A stretch of 64,000 nucleotides of DNA from Alkaliphilus transvaalensis ATCC 700919 (GTDB lineage: Bacteria; Bacillota; Clostridia; Peptostreptococcales; Natronincolaceae): positions 187,063 to 251,062 of the forward strand of contig NZ_KK211288.1 of assembly GCF_000621485.1 (NCBI RefSeq), written 5' to 3'. Of this stretch, positions 45,867 to 55,295 are shown in pieces (positions within the stretch are counted from its first letter, which is position 1; each line of letters starts with the position of its first letter). The translations under genes and the position numbers were made by a program. The notes beneath the pieces are model-generated. The model ran no database searches and was not told the origin of the DNA. It was given only the letters and a program-made list of their open reading frames with translations.

Positions 45867-46244
45867 CTATGAGGTAACATAAGGCTTTAGCAACCTTTCA
45901 ATTTCTTCCTTCCAACTACTAAAAGTGGGATATACATCTTTTACGACTAAGTTTTCTAATTTAGCTTGCTCCTTATTTTCATAACTATTTAATACCTTTC
46001 TCAAACCATTTTTGAGACATTCAAGTTCTTCATTAATTCTGCTCATTTGGAATTTTTCTTCCATAAGATGTAGCGCAGTCTCTATACTAGCTATCCCCTC
46101 TAATACATCATATAACATTGTCAAGGATTCTTCATACCTTAATTCTACTAACTGATTTTGTACATGAAGGATAGCTTCATCAATAGTGCTTAGTAAAGGT
46201 AAAATGTGGTTAATTACTGGGATGATATCTTTAATGTTATTCAA
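45867..46244 (-). CDS. Small helical protein of unknown function
   Basis: A 125-residue all-helical protein (VINHILPLLSTIDEAILHVQ, then VLEGIASIETALHLMEEKF). The annotated frame begins with TTG 46244 right after GAGGAG, an unusually tight spacing; an ATT at 46235 is a less common alternative. It lies between the giant glycosyltransferase fusion (48 bp upstream) and the terminator, so it is probably cotranscribed with it. It could be a small adaptor or chaperone for flagellin modification, but this is guesswork. Confidence 0.65.
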   Translation of the reverse strand: MNNIKDIIPVINHILPLLSTIDEAILHVQNQLVELRYEESLTMLYDVLEGIASIETALHLMEEKFQMSRINEELECLKNGLRKVLNSYENKEQAKLENLVVKDVYPTFSSWKEEIERLLKPYVTS

Positions 46245-46291
46245 CTCCTCTATAAATAATATTAGCTAATAGTTTATAACTAGATGTATTC

Positions 46292-49200
46292 TTATTTAAG
46301 AGCTAGCTTGGCAATCTCTAAAAGACTATAACCGGTTGTATTCTTCCAAAGATTATCATAGGCTTTTAACAGACCTTCTCCAACATAATTAGGAAAATCC
46401 GAATTAAACTTAGAAGGTTTTCCAACTATATCATAACTCTTTAAAAAATCTTTTGGTTTTTTATCATATCGATACAGATATTCAAAATCAATGGCCTTTA
46501 AGCCTTCCTCTTCTGTAAAAATAAAATTACCAGGGTGGAAGTCTAAATGAGCATATCCTCTATCATATAAATACTTTAGAAATGACCCTATTTCTTTAAT
46601 ATGTTCTTTCAGCACTTTACTTCGAACTGCCTCATTATCTCTAAGAAGATCTTTATAATAGGGTGTTATAATATAGTTATCACCTGCTTCTATTAAATGG
46701 GGAATCAAACTATTTTCTTTACTTAATATTCCATAAGCAAACTTTTCTCTTTCTAAAAAACGTTCTTTACCTTCTCTAAATGTCTTTTTTACAGCCCATT
46801 TTCCTTTATATTCAATGATTTCAGCTTTAGCTCTATGTCTAAAGCCCCCAAGAGAGCCTATTATTTTCTCTTTTGTCTTGTATTTATCAACTTTTGTTTT
46901 GATTTTCTCTTTTACTATTGGAACTAAAGACTTGTCTAAAATCTCAATATACTCCCAAGCTTCTATCTCATCATCTGCAGAGTGAACGGGATTAGTAATG
47001 TTGGTGCTGTTAAAATTTCTGTTTACTTCTGCTCTAAGAGCATCTTTTCTAAACACATTACCATTAGTAACAAAGGGATATTGTAATTTCTTATCTTCGC
47101 TGCGTTTTTGTGGATTGTGGTCGTATACGACTACCATAACACAAGGCTTTCCTCCCGTTTGATAGATGACTCCTTCATCCCAATTACCGCCCCTTATATC
47201 ACGAGTGCCTACTTCTTGTTGATGTTCATCTAATTCTTTTACAAGAATAATATCGTACCCAAATTCATCTAGCCATTTTACTATATAATCCTTCATCCCT
47301 CTTTTGTAAACCCACTCTCTAATGAAAAATACGTTCAATTCTCCATCTTTGATTTCTTCAATTCCTTTGGGTTGATATAATTTACGAAGCCAAGGACTTC
47401 GATTAACTAGACTAAACTTTCTAGTTAGGTCCACGCCTGCCTTCCAATCCTTCTGGTCTAGCAATATCTTTAAGTCTTGTAAGTTAATATTAACCTTTAT
47501 ATTTAAGTCTTTCGCTAATGCAGAAAGAGTTTTATAATACTTATTATTCTTTAAATCAACCCCTAACGCACTTTGTCTATCAACTGGTATCATTGATCGT
47601 TCAGCCTTATGAAATACCACATGGAAAATTAAGCTATAGAAATGCACTTCCATAGAAGGTACATAAACAATATCATTGTAGATAACCCTATTCGCTAAAA
47701 TCTTGTCAGCAAGTTTTCTTGGATAATATGGCAACCCTGCATAACTACTACAAGAATAAGGAGTAGGGGTATACATATCACACTGTACTGCACCTTTTTC
47801 ATTATTTGGGATGAAGTACTTACTTATTTTTACAATATCCTCATCATGTACTAATATATCTAAGTCTTCACCCTCCTTCATCGTAGGTAGATTTTCAAAC
47901 CCTCTCAATACAACGTACCTAATCCCTTCTTCTTTCAAAGCACTAAAAAATTCAACTATGCTGATTTCAGGATTAATATATCTCATGGTATTCATTGAAA
48001 AAGCTAACTTTCGTTCTGTTTCTAAGGCTTTTTTTCTTTCTCCAAGAATTTCATAGACATATTTTAAGTTGTATAAGAGATCATAATGATTAGGTTTGAT
48101 TTCCAAACCCTGCAATAATACATTATGGGCCTCATTATAATTGCCTTGCATTATAAAAATAACAGCTTTCATAGAGATAACTTCTATATCCCCTGGTAAA
48201 GTCAAATCATATTCATTTATTAATTCCAATGCCTGTTCTAAATATGCGTTATTGATTAACTCTTTTATATTTTTCTTAACTTGCTTTTTATATTGATCTA
48301 ACTGGTTATTCTTGTTGTTTTCAATATCTTTTACTTCTTGTAATAGTATCTCTATCCCCTTTTTCATTGGGTAATATATTTTTAGTGCTTTCCTTAAATA
48401 TTTGACGTATTCTAATGTATTGTTTTTCTTATTTTTATCAGCGATAAGCATATAAAGCAAAAAGGCGTGCTCATCGTTTTTTACGTCATATATCATTTCA
48501 TTTTTAATTATTTCATCCTTATAAACTTGTGAAATATAATAAATGCCATCTACTAAGTAACTATGCCATGTCTCCTCATACTTTGGTGATTGAATATCAT
48601 CTGAAAATAATATATTTTTCTTTAACAATCTCTGAAACTTAATTTCCTGTAAGCTTCTAAGCTCTTGATCCATATTATTTAAATAGATATCCATCACAGT
48701 TACAATATCATCGTACTTTTTAATTAGATATTGGATATAACCTTCTATTAGCTCTTCTCTGACACGGCTAAATAACTCTCCTATATTAACTGTTCTATTT
48801 TTTAACAAAAGATATATCATATCTGCAAAGAAAATTGGCAACGAATTATATTTTAAACTTTTTGCTTCTTCAATCAACTGAGGAGGAATATCAGACCAAT
48901 TTTCTAAAATAATTAACCTTGCTTTGTTTAATAAAGAATATTGACAACTACCTTGGCTGAATAAACGAAAAACTTCTTCTTTCTTTTCTGAATACTCATC
49001 CATTTCAATAATATTTTCAAGGGAATTCCAAAATATATTTAATACTTCCTTGTTATCATCAGAGGTTTCTCTATAAAATATTTTTAGTTCCTCATACTTT
49101 TCTAAACCTAAATAAAGTTCAACCAATATAGGAATCTTTCTTTTTTCCATATGATCTTTAGTTATTTTATTAGCAAAATTTATCGCTACTTCTTTATTAC

Positions 49201-50236
49201 CAAGCCTATTATATAAAATACATAAATTGAAGTAAACCTCTTCGTATAAGCCTAAAGTAACTTTCGTTAAAGTTAAAAACTTTTCTTCAGTAGCATTTTG
49301 ATATTTTACTAGCAACTCAAGATATTTATGAAAACTTTCTAGCGCCTCTTCATCCTTATTAATACGACTTTGTGCTACCCCTAAATAATAATAAAAATCA
49401 ATAAAGTCCTTTTCAAGTTCAATAGCCTCTAAGCAAATCGTTTCCAATTGAAAGAATTTATTATTATTAAGATAAGCACGGGCTAAATAGTTATATACAT
49501 ACAGATGAGCTTTACGGTCCATATTATATTTTTCAACAAGTTCATAGGCTTTAGAAATATATTCTAAAGACTTTTTAAAGTCTTTATACATACCATAGGA
49601 TTGAGCCAACTGAAATAAGTTATAGATATCATTCGGATTTTCTTCCAGTTCTTTTTCAAGTAATTCAACATTCCTTCTAAATTTATATTCCATTAACTCT
49701 TTATCTGTGGAAACATAGCCATAGTGAATGACTTCGGCATTTGTAAAGAATACAGGTAATTGAAAGTGTGGTTGCTCATGAATAGACCCTTTGTAATAAA
49801 AACCTTTTGAGTTTTTAAAAAGACGTAAAATATCAACTGATTGATGGATATCTGTATCCTTCTCATTAGTAATACTCTTAATTGTGATTGTTCCAGTTTT
49901 ATATTTTGAGCTGCCTTTGGACTTCAAAAAATTAATTAATGGAGTAATATTTTGAAAAACCTCATCTCCATCTAGAACAAGAATCCATTCACCTTTAGCA
50001 TAATTAATAGTTTTATTTCTCATGTCTCCAAAATGATTATTCCACCCATGGAAATACACCTGTTGTGTAAACTTCTTAGCAATCTCTACTGTATTATCTT
50101 CAGATCCTGTATCTACAATAATTAATTCTGCATCGATACTATCAAATAGAGGTTGTAGACTTAACAATGATTGTTCTAGATATTTTTCTTCATTTTTTAC
50201 CATCATACAAACACTTAACTTCTTTTTATACTTCAT
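46292..50236 (-). CDS. Five-domain glycosyltransferase/nucleotidyltransferase/kinase fusion
   Basis: 1314 residues, cytoplasmic. Residues 1-180: GT-A family-2 glycosyltransferase (VCMMVKNEEKYLEQSL, DxD-like LDGDEVF). About 190-750: TPR-like repeats. About 765-960: nucleotidyltransferase-like domain (YVVLRGFENLPTMKEGEDLD, with acidic pair Asp791/Asp793). About 968-1100: NDP-kinase-like domain; NPVHSADDEIEAW matches the NDK active-site loop, with His1085 as the candidate. About 1130-1314: kinase fold like Kdo/choline kinases, HLDFHPGNF with Asp1232 and Asn1236, then AIDFE. It directly follows the flagellin and its terminator, so a role in flagellin glycan or phospho-glycan modification is inferred. 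Confidence 0.8.
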   Translation of the reverse strand: MKYKKKLSVCMMVKNEEKYLEQSLLSLQPLFDSIDAELIIVDTGSEDNTVEIAKKFTQQVYFHGWNNHFGDMRNKTINYAKGEWILVLDGDEVFQNITPLINFLKSKGSSKYKTGTITIKSITNEKDTDIHQSVDILRLFKNSKGFYYKGSIHEQPHFQLPVFFTNAEVIHYGYVSTDKELMEYKFRRNVELLEKELEENPNDIYNLFQLAQSYGMYKDFKKSLEYISKAYELVEKYNMDRKAHLYVYNYLARAYLNNNKFFQLETICLEAIELEKDFIDFYYYLGVAQSRINKDEEALESFHKYLELLVKYQNATEEKFLTLTKVTLGLYEEVYFNLCILYNRLGNKEVAINFANKITKDHMEKRKIPILVELYLGLEKYEELKIFYRETSDDNKEVLNIFWNSLENIIEMDEYSEKKEEVFRLFSQGSCQYSLLNKARLIILENWSDIPPQLIEEAKSLKYNSLPIFFADMIYLLLKNRTVNIGELFSRVREELIEGYIQYLIKKYDDIVTVMDIYLNNMDQELRSLQEIKFQRLLKKNILFSDDIQSPKYEETWHSYLVDGIYYISQVYKDEIIKNEMIYDVKNDEHAFLLYMLIADKNKKNNTLEYVKYLRKALKIYYPMKKGIEILLQEVKDIENNKNNQLDQYKKQVKKNIKELINNAYLEQALELINEYDLTLPGDIEVISMKAVIFIMQGNYNEAHNVLLQGLEIKPNHYDLLYNLKYVYEILGERKKALETERKLAFSMNTMRYINPEISIVEFFSALKEEGIRYVVLRGFENLPTMKEGEDLDILVHDEDIVKISKYFIPNNEKGAVQCDMYTPTPYSCSSYAGLPYYPRKLADKILANRVIYNDIVYVPSMEVHFYSLIFHVVFHKAERSMIPVDRQSALGVDLKNNKYYKTLSALAKDLNIKVNINLQDLKILLDQKDWKAGVDLTRKFSLVNRSPWLRKLYQPKGIEEIKDGELNVFFIREWVYKRGMKDYIVKWLDEFGYDIILVKELDEHQQEVGTRDIRGGNWDEGVIYQTGGKPCVMVVVYDHNPQKRSEDKKLQYPFVTNGNVFRKDALRAEVNRNFNSTNITNPVHSADDEIEAWEYIEILDKSLVPIVKEKIKTKVDKYKTKEKIIGSLGGFRHRAKAEIIEYKGKWAVKKTFREGKERFLEREKFAYGILSKENSLIPHLIEAGDNYIITPYYKDLLRDNEAVRSKVLKEHIKEIGSFLKYLYDRGYAHLDFHPGNFIFTEEEGLKAIDFEYLYRYDKKPKDFLKSYDIVGKPSKFNSDFPNYVGEGLLKAYDNLWKNTTGYSLLEIAKLALK

Positions 50237-50350
50237 CTAAAAAACTCCTTATCTATTTGATTTAACTTGCATTTTTATTGCTAGTATTTTTATTTTATAG
50301 GCAAGGAATTAATGTCAATAGTCAATATTAATCCCTTGCGTATAAAATAA

Positions 50351-50385
50351 CAAAAAGGGCTGGGGGATAATCCCGCCAACCCTCT
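50351..50385 (-). terminator. Terminator after the second flagellin
   Basis: Minus strand GGGTTGG...CCAGCCC followed by TTTTTG. A second hairpin, GCAAGGGATTAAT...ATTAATTCCTTGC, lies 10 bp further on, before the fusion gene. Confidence 0.85.
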
Positions 50386-50444
50386 CATTTACTAAAAGTT
50401 TAGATGAAATATGTTATGCCAATTTTTTTACCTTATGAACTCAA

Positions 50445-51293
50445 TTATCTTAATAATTGAAGAACATTTTGTGGCGCTTGGTTAGCTTGAGCTAACATAG
50501 CAGTAGATGCTTGCTGTAAGATATTTTGGCGAGTCATTTCCATCATTTCTTTAGCCATATCTACGTCTCTTATTCTAGACTCAGCTGCTTGTAAGTTCTC
50601 AGATGTATTATCTAAGTTCTTAATAGTATGCTCTAATCTGTTTTGAGTAGCTCCTAGTAATGATCTTTGATCTGAAACTGCCTTCAAAGCGTTATCAACA
50701 GTATCTAGTAAAGCACTGATGTCTGCTGCAGTTGAAGTAGAGTTAGCTACAACTTCACCAATAGATGCTGTTGTAACACCTAAAGCTGATGCAGACATAT
50801 CTCCAATATTAAACTCGATAAATTGAGCTGAGTTAGCACCTACTTGTAGTGTGATTTTCGTCGTACTTGCTGCAAAGTCACCATTAAGTAATTTCTTAGT
50901 GTTGAACTCAGTTTTTTCTGTAATTGCAGTGATTTCTTCAGATAATTGATTTAACTCATCTCTTAGAGTAGCTCTATCTTCTGGAGTATTTGTATCATTT
51001 GCAGCTTGAACAACTAGTTCTCTCATTCTTTGAAGCATCGCATGAGTTTCAGTTAATGCTCCCTCAGCAGTTTGAACTAAAGAAATACCATCTTGAGCAT
51101 TTCTAGAAGCTTGGTTAAGACCTCTAATTTGTCCTCTCATTTTTTCAGAGATAGAAAGACCAGCAGCATCATCTCCTGCTCTATTAATTCTAAAACCTGA
51201 AGATAATTTCTCCATAGATTTTGCTCCACCAGCATTAGCTAAACCTAATTGTCTGTGGGTATTCATAGCCATCATGTTGTTATTAATTCTCAT
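50445..51293 (-). CDS. hag: Flagellin (second copy)
   Basis: A 282-residue flagellin with intact D0/D1 ends: [40 protein letters not shown] and C-terminal RLEHTIKNLDNTSENLQAAE, closing with APQNVLQLLR. The middle is short and serine/threonine-rich (ANSTSTAADISALLDT), a plausible site for modification. AAGGAGGA precedes ATG 51293. A sigma-28 promoter, a CsrA-type hairpin in the leader and the neighbouring fliW-csrA pair indicate control by the FliW-CsrA switch. The modifying fusion follows. Confidence 0.97.
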   Translation of the reverse strand: MRINNNMMAMNTHRQLGLANAGGAKSMEKLSSGFRINRAGDDAAGLSISEKMRGQIRGLNQASRNAQDGISLVQTAEGALTETHAMLQRMRELVVQAANDTNTPEDRATLRDELNQLSEEITAITEKTEFNTKKLLNGDFAASTTKITLQVGANSAQFIEFNIGDMSASALGVTTASIGEVVANSTSTAADISALLDTVDNALKAVSDQRSLLGATQNRLEHTIKNLDNTSENLQAAESRIRDVDMAKEMMEMTRQNILQQASTAMLAQANQAPQNVLQLLR

Positions 51294-51320
51294 TGTAAAT
51301 TCCTCCTTGAATTTTTATTT

Positions 51321-51345
51321 AACCTTTGACATCCTTGTCTAGGTT
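51321..51345 (-). promoter_or_regulatory. CsrA-binding hairpin in the flagellin leader
   Basis: Minus strand AACCT-A-GACA-AGGA-TGTC-AA-AGGTT: a 4-bp stem with AGGA in the loop, extended by AACCT/AGGTT. ACAAGGATGT matches the CsrA consensus. A second GGA lies in the AAGGAGGA ribosome site (51308-51301), as in the two-site leader of B. subtilis hag. Confidence 0.7.
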
Positions 51346-51421
51346 AGAAAAATTTTAATATGAAAAACATCTTGTCCCATCGCCGGCCTAAGGATTTTGA
51401 TGTTTTTTGTCTACACTAAAT

Positions 51422-51448
51422 ATATCGGTAGATTTAGATGTAACTTTA
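51422..51448 (-). promoter_or_regulatory. Sigma-28 (SigD)-type promoter of the second flagellin
   Basis: Minus strand TAAA (51448-51445), 16-nt spacer, CCGATAT (51428-51422), exact match. The leader is about 125 nt. Confidence 0.85.
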
Positions 51449-51467
51449 TAGGGAAATTTAATTTTTT

Positions 51468-51695
51468 TTATTCTTTTTTGAAGAAATTTTTAATTCCTCC
51501 TAAATCGGCCTTTGAAGAAGTTGCTACCTTATTTTCTTCTTGAATCTCTAAGTAGATCTCCTTACGATAAATCTCTATATCCTTTGGTGCAGCGATACCT
51601 ATCTTTACTTTACCTTCTTCAATTCCTAATATCTTAACTTCTATATTCTTACCTAAAATGATACTCTCATCGGTTTTTCTCGTTAGTACCAGCAT
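51468..51695 (-). CDS. csrA: Carbon storage regulator CsrA
   Basis: A 75-residue CsrA with the usual core: [35 protein letters not shown] and IYRKEIY. The last 20 residues form a short extra tail. It binds GGA in mRNA hairpins; its likely target is the flagellin leader at 51345. FliW, encoded just upstream, sequesters it. In operon with fliW, 11 bp apart. Confidence 0.97.
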   Translation of the reverse strand: MLVLTRKTDESIILGKNIEVKILGIEEGKVKIGIAAPKDIEIYRKEIYLEIQEENKVATSSKADLGGIKNFFKKE

Positions 51696-51706
51696 TGCCT
51701 TCCCCC

Positions 51707-52150
51707 CTAACCGACCTGTTTCATTTCGTCTAAAATATAATGTCTAGCTTTGTATTCCTCGTTATCTAATAGAATTTGTTTACCTTTTCGGTTTTGACTA
51801 TTAATGATAAGGGGAGCCCTTAAGTTAGCCGTCATCTTACTAAGATCCTCTGGAACAACAACAATAGTATAGACAGTTACATCTTCGGTTTTTTTAATAT
51901 CTAATTTATCAATTGTATTTTGAGAAATTTTAAAATCATAATCTTTTTTGAATATAAAAGGATTAATGATAACAAAGGCTAAATCTGTTTCTTCCACCGA
52001 CTGAAGCCAATGGAAGGGAACTTCTTTATCTGGATTTTCAATAATGATATATTGATTTAATTCTTCAAAACCAGGTATACCATCGGGAAAATGAATAATT
52101 TCTTCTTCCTTCACTTGTATTTCACCAAAGTTCTTTGTGTTCAAAATCAT
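51707..52150 (-). CDS. fliW: Flagellar assembly factor FliW
   Basis: A 147-residue FliW. Features: [34 protein letters not shown] and the conserved [14 protein letters not shown] segment, here [18 protein letters not shown]. It binds free flagellin and CsrA alternately, relieving CsrA repression when flagellin is exported. GGAGGG before ATG 52150. Immediately upstream of csrA. Confidence 0.96.
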   Translation of the reverse strand: MILNTKNFGEIQVKEEEIIHFPDGIPGFEELNQYIIIENPDKEVPFHWLQSVEETDLAFVIINPFIFKKDYDFKISQNTIDKLDIKKTEDVTVYTIVVVPEDLSKMTANLRAPLIINSQNRKGKQILLDNEEYKARHYILDEMKQVG

Positions 52151-52169
52151 CTAAAACCCTCCAATTCTT

Positions 52170-52730
52170 CTATCCGCCATATAAATCTAAATGATTACCT
52201 ATGTATTCTATATGGATATTGTTCTTCTGTCTTAGATAAATATCCACCTTTGTAGGATTATAATCAATTTTAGGTGAAAAATCCTCTACGTGTATATTGA
52301 TGTTGCCTTTTTCTAGATAGCTAGAAAATTTACCTTCCACCACATCAATTTTAGGCCTACTCTTTGGAACCATATCAAAATTGAATTGTTTTATTTTAGG
52401 TTTAGAACGCCTTTTTGAAAGCATACTAATAATTGTACCTCTATGGATTTTGGTCATGTCGCTACCATCCCTTGCAATACGGGCGGTTGCCTGTTGGGCT
52501 GCCCTGATTCCCCGTTGAGCTGCTAACCTTGAAAGTTCTGAATTACTTTTAAGACCAGCCTCAGAAAAACATTGACGCTGGTCTATATAAATAACGGCTT
52601 CTTTTAGATCTAGTTGTAACTTTGGCGAAGTCTGGTTAAGTCTCATTGGTGAATGATTTTGCCTAATATTTAGCTGTCCTGCCCTCTGTTCAATACCAAT
52701 TAAGGCATTTTGACTTTCAATACGAATCAT
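52170..52730 (-). CDS. DUF6470 (YviE-like) protein
   Basis: About 186 residues from ATG 52730, with AAGGTGG eight bases before it; a GTG at 52748 is weaker. It is basic, with ARIARDGSDMTKIHRG and a C-terminal beta-rich half (KIDYNPTKVDIYLRQ). Order flgL-yviE-fliW-csrA matches Bacillus, supporting a link to the hook-filament junction or export. Function unknown. Confidence 0.85.
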   Translation of the reverse strand: MIRIESQNALIGIEQRAGQLNIRQNHSPMRLNQTSPKLQLDLKEAVIYIDQRQCFSEAGLKSNSELSRLAAQRGIRAAQQATARIARDGSDMTKIHRGTIISMLSKRRSKPKIKQFNFDMVPKSRPKIDVVEGKFSSYLEKGNINIHVEDFSPKIDYNPTKVDIYLRQKNNIHIEYIGNHLDLYGG

Positions 52731-52767
52731 CTCCAACACCACCTTCACTAGTTTATAAAATTTTATC

Positions 52768-53724
52768 CTATCTTAAGTGGTCTAGCAGCGTTGGTTGTAT
52801 AATCCTTGCCCCAACCGATAGGGAGGCCTGATAAATATTTTCTTCATTTAAAAGTTTCATGATTGCCTCTCCCATGTCTGCACCTTCTAACTTCGTCAAT
52901 AGATCAGTAAAATTAATGGTATCATCAGCGATACGATTTTGTACTAAATCCATTCGGTTTACTTTAGCACCAATTTCTGAACGTACAGTTAAGTTAAGAT
53001 TTAAGTAATGGTCAACATCCCCAATAGCTGCGGATAAAGCTTCGGTGTCTCCTGCCTCTAGGTGCATCATAATATTATTGATCATCTCTATCATGCCTAT
53101 TGAATCATCAGCACCTACTTCTTTACCTGCAACATCATCAAAGGCTTCAAAGCCTAGGGTATTAATTTCTAATTTTTCGTTTATTCCCACTTCAAACTGT
53201 ATTTTATCATCAACAAGACTTGGGTCTACTTCATCCTTTAAAGAGACATTATACACATAGTCTGGTGGCACTAAAGTGGTATCAAATTTAAATAATGGTT
53301 CGTTTGTCTTTTTACCAGAGAATATATATTTTCCTGCATAAGTGGTGTTTCCTAAACTAATAACTTGCTCTTTTAACTCTTTAACTTCTCCCATAATCTT
53401 CTGGGTATCTTCATCAGTTAGCACCCCATTAGAGGCTTGCACTGTCAGTTCCCTCAATCTTTGTAGGGCATCACCAATGTTTTTAACTGCTAATTCTGTA
53501 GTTTCTAAAAAAGATGTTGCATCATCTACGTTGGCTTTAAACTGTTTTAACTCACTTAAGTCAGCCCTAATTTTCATGCTCTTTGATATACCAATAGGAT
53601 CATCTGAAGGAGCATGAATTCTTTTTGAAGTAGCTACCTGCATCTGGTATTTATCCATTCGATTAATATTAGCATTCAGATTTCGCATCATCTTATTAAT
53701 CATCATATTGTTTGTTATTCTCAT
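52768..53724 (-). CDS. flgL: Hook-filament junction protein FlgL
   Basis: A 318-residue FlgL. N-terminus MRITNNMMINKMMRNLNANI and the ATSKRIHAPSDDPIGISKSM segment match the D0/D1 of junction proteins; C-terminus ends LSVGARIIQPTLLDHLR. It is exported and links FlgK to the filament. It follows flgK by 12 bp. Confidence 0.96.
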   Translation of the reverse strand: MRITNNMMINKMMRNLNANINRMDKYQMQVATSKRIHAPSDDPIGISKSMKIRADLSELKQFKANVDDATSFLETTELAVKNIGDALQRLRELTVQASNGVLTDEDTQKIMGEVKELKEQVISLGNTTYAGKYIFSGKKTNEPLFKFDTTLVPPDYVYNVSLKDEVDPSLVDDKIQFEVGINEKLEINTLGFEAFDDVAGKEVGADDSIGMIEMINNIMMHLEAGDTEALSAAIGDVDHYLNLNLTVRSEIGAKVNRMDLVQNRIADDTINFTDLLTKLEGADMGEAIMKLLNEENIYQASLSVGARIIQPTLLDHLR

Positions 53725-53736
53725 CTCTTACACCCC

Positions 53737-55281
53737 TTATCTACCAACTAAGCCAATTCGATTGATTACTACATCTAGCATTTCATCCATTGTTGTAATC
53801 ATCCTTGCCGAAGCATTATAGGCATGTTGGAATCTAACCATATTAGACATTTCTTCATCAATAGACACCCCTGAAACTGATTGTCTTTGATTATCTATTT
53901 GTTGAAGCATAAACTGCTGATTAGTAGTCATACGAATAGCTTCTTGGGTATCTACCCCTAAGTTTGATATTAAAGATTTAATGAAATCTTCTGGTTTTCC
54001 TTGTTCAAACATACTAGACTTATGTCTTAATTCCCCTAATTTTAATGCTACAGACCCATCACCTGGCAAAAGATCTATTCTAGCTGCACTGGCAATTTTA
54101 TTTGAGTCAGCATCGATGTCTAGGGAAATTTGAATATTTTTTGCTGTAATTAGATGGCTCTGTAAAACGCCCCCATCATACATCTCAGAAGAAAACTTCT
54201 TGCCACTGGTAAATAGCAGATATCCTCCCCCATCGGTGTCATTCCCTATTCCAGCAATAAATTCTCCATTTAACCCATAGGCACTTCTATGGATATCATT
54301 AATTTCTTCTGCAAATTTTGTAACAAACTTGTTTAATTCACCAATATAGAAGGGGACCCCCTTTCTACTATCGGAGTCACCGTCCCTTAGATCTAGTAAA
54401 CCTCTAAGTTCACCACTTAGCCCTCTTATATCTAGAGCATCTCCATTGGCCCATCTAATCTGCCTCATCATCAGTTCTGGATCAAAAGAACTAGGCTGTT
54501 CTGTGCTGGCATCTAGCTTATAGGTTCTGTCGTGGGAAACTAACGCTTGTCCATTAATTTGAAGTACCATCTTTGATCCTTTAGACCCTGCAAATGCGTT
54601 GGAATCAACTACTTCTACTACCTCTACATTTACTAACTTTGATAATTCATCTATTAATAAGTTTCTTTGATCTCTTAAATCATTTGCATGGCTACCATCT
54701 ACCTCTGCACGATAGATTTGGTTATTTAATATAGCAATTTGGTCGGCATATGAATTAATAGCATTTACAGTTGTGTTGATATCAAAATTTAAGTCAACTG
54801 CCATTTTTTCCAATTGATTATAGGTATGATTCACTGTATTGGTAAAAGAAATGGCTCTTTGTCTTACCAATGCTCTAGTGGTTAGGTTCTCAGGATTTTT
54901 ACTTAGTTCTTGAAAGGATGAAAACAATTCATCCATAACAGTTGTAATTCCAGTATCAGAAGGCTCATTAAAGATGGCTTCTAAAAACCTCAATCCATCC
55001 GCCTTAGTCTCCCAAAAACCTAAAGAACTAACTTCACTTCTATATTTAAAATCTAAAAACTCATTTCTAAATTGAGTGATAGAGATGGGATTAGCCCCCG
55101 TCCCTAACATTCCTCTTCCCCCTGGCAGTCGCATAGCATTAGCTTGTGTTTGATTTAACCGTTGTCGTGAATAACCTGGTGTATTAACATTTGCTATATT
55201 GTGTCCCGTTACATCTAGTGCCCTTTGAGCTGCAAAAAGTCCCGATGTAGCAGTATTAAATCCTAAAAAAGTTGAACGCAT
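53737..55281 (-). CDS. flgK: Hook-associated protein FlgK
   Basis: A 514-residue FlgK. N-terminal FNTATSGLFAAQRALDVTGH and NIANVNTPGYSRQRLNQTQA are classic; the C-terminus FQHAYNASARMITTMDEMLD closes the coiled coil. AAGGGGAG before ATG 55281. In operon flgM-flgN-flgK-flgL. Confidence 0.97.
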   Translation of the reverse strand: MRSTFLGFNTATSGLFAAQRALDVTGHNIANVNTPGYSRQRLNQTQANAMRLPGGRGMLGTGANPISITQFRNEFLDFKYRSEVSSLGFWETKADGLRFLEAIFNEPSDTGITTVMDELFSSFQELSKNPENLTTRALVRQRAISFTNTVNHTYNQLEKMAVDLNFDINTTVNAINSYADQIAILNNQIYRAEVDGSHANDLRDQRNLLIDELSKLVNVEVVEVVDSNAFAGSKGSKMVLQINGQALVSHDRTYKLDASTEQPSSFDPELMMRQIRWANGDALDIRGLSGELRGLLDLRDGDSDSRKGVPFYIGELNKFVTKFAEEINDIHRSAYGLNGEFIAGIGNDTDGGGYLLFTSGKKFSSEMYDGGVLQSHLITAKNIQISLDIDADSNKIASAARIDLLPGDGSVALKLGELRHKSSMFEQGKPEDFIKSLISNLGVDTQEAIRMTTNQQFMLQQIDNQRQSVSGVSIDEEMSNMVRFQHAYNASARMITTMDEMLDVVINRIGLVGR

Positions 55282-55295
55282 TCTAACTCTCCCCT

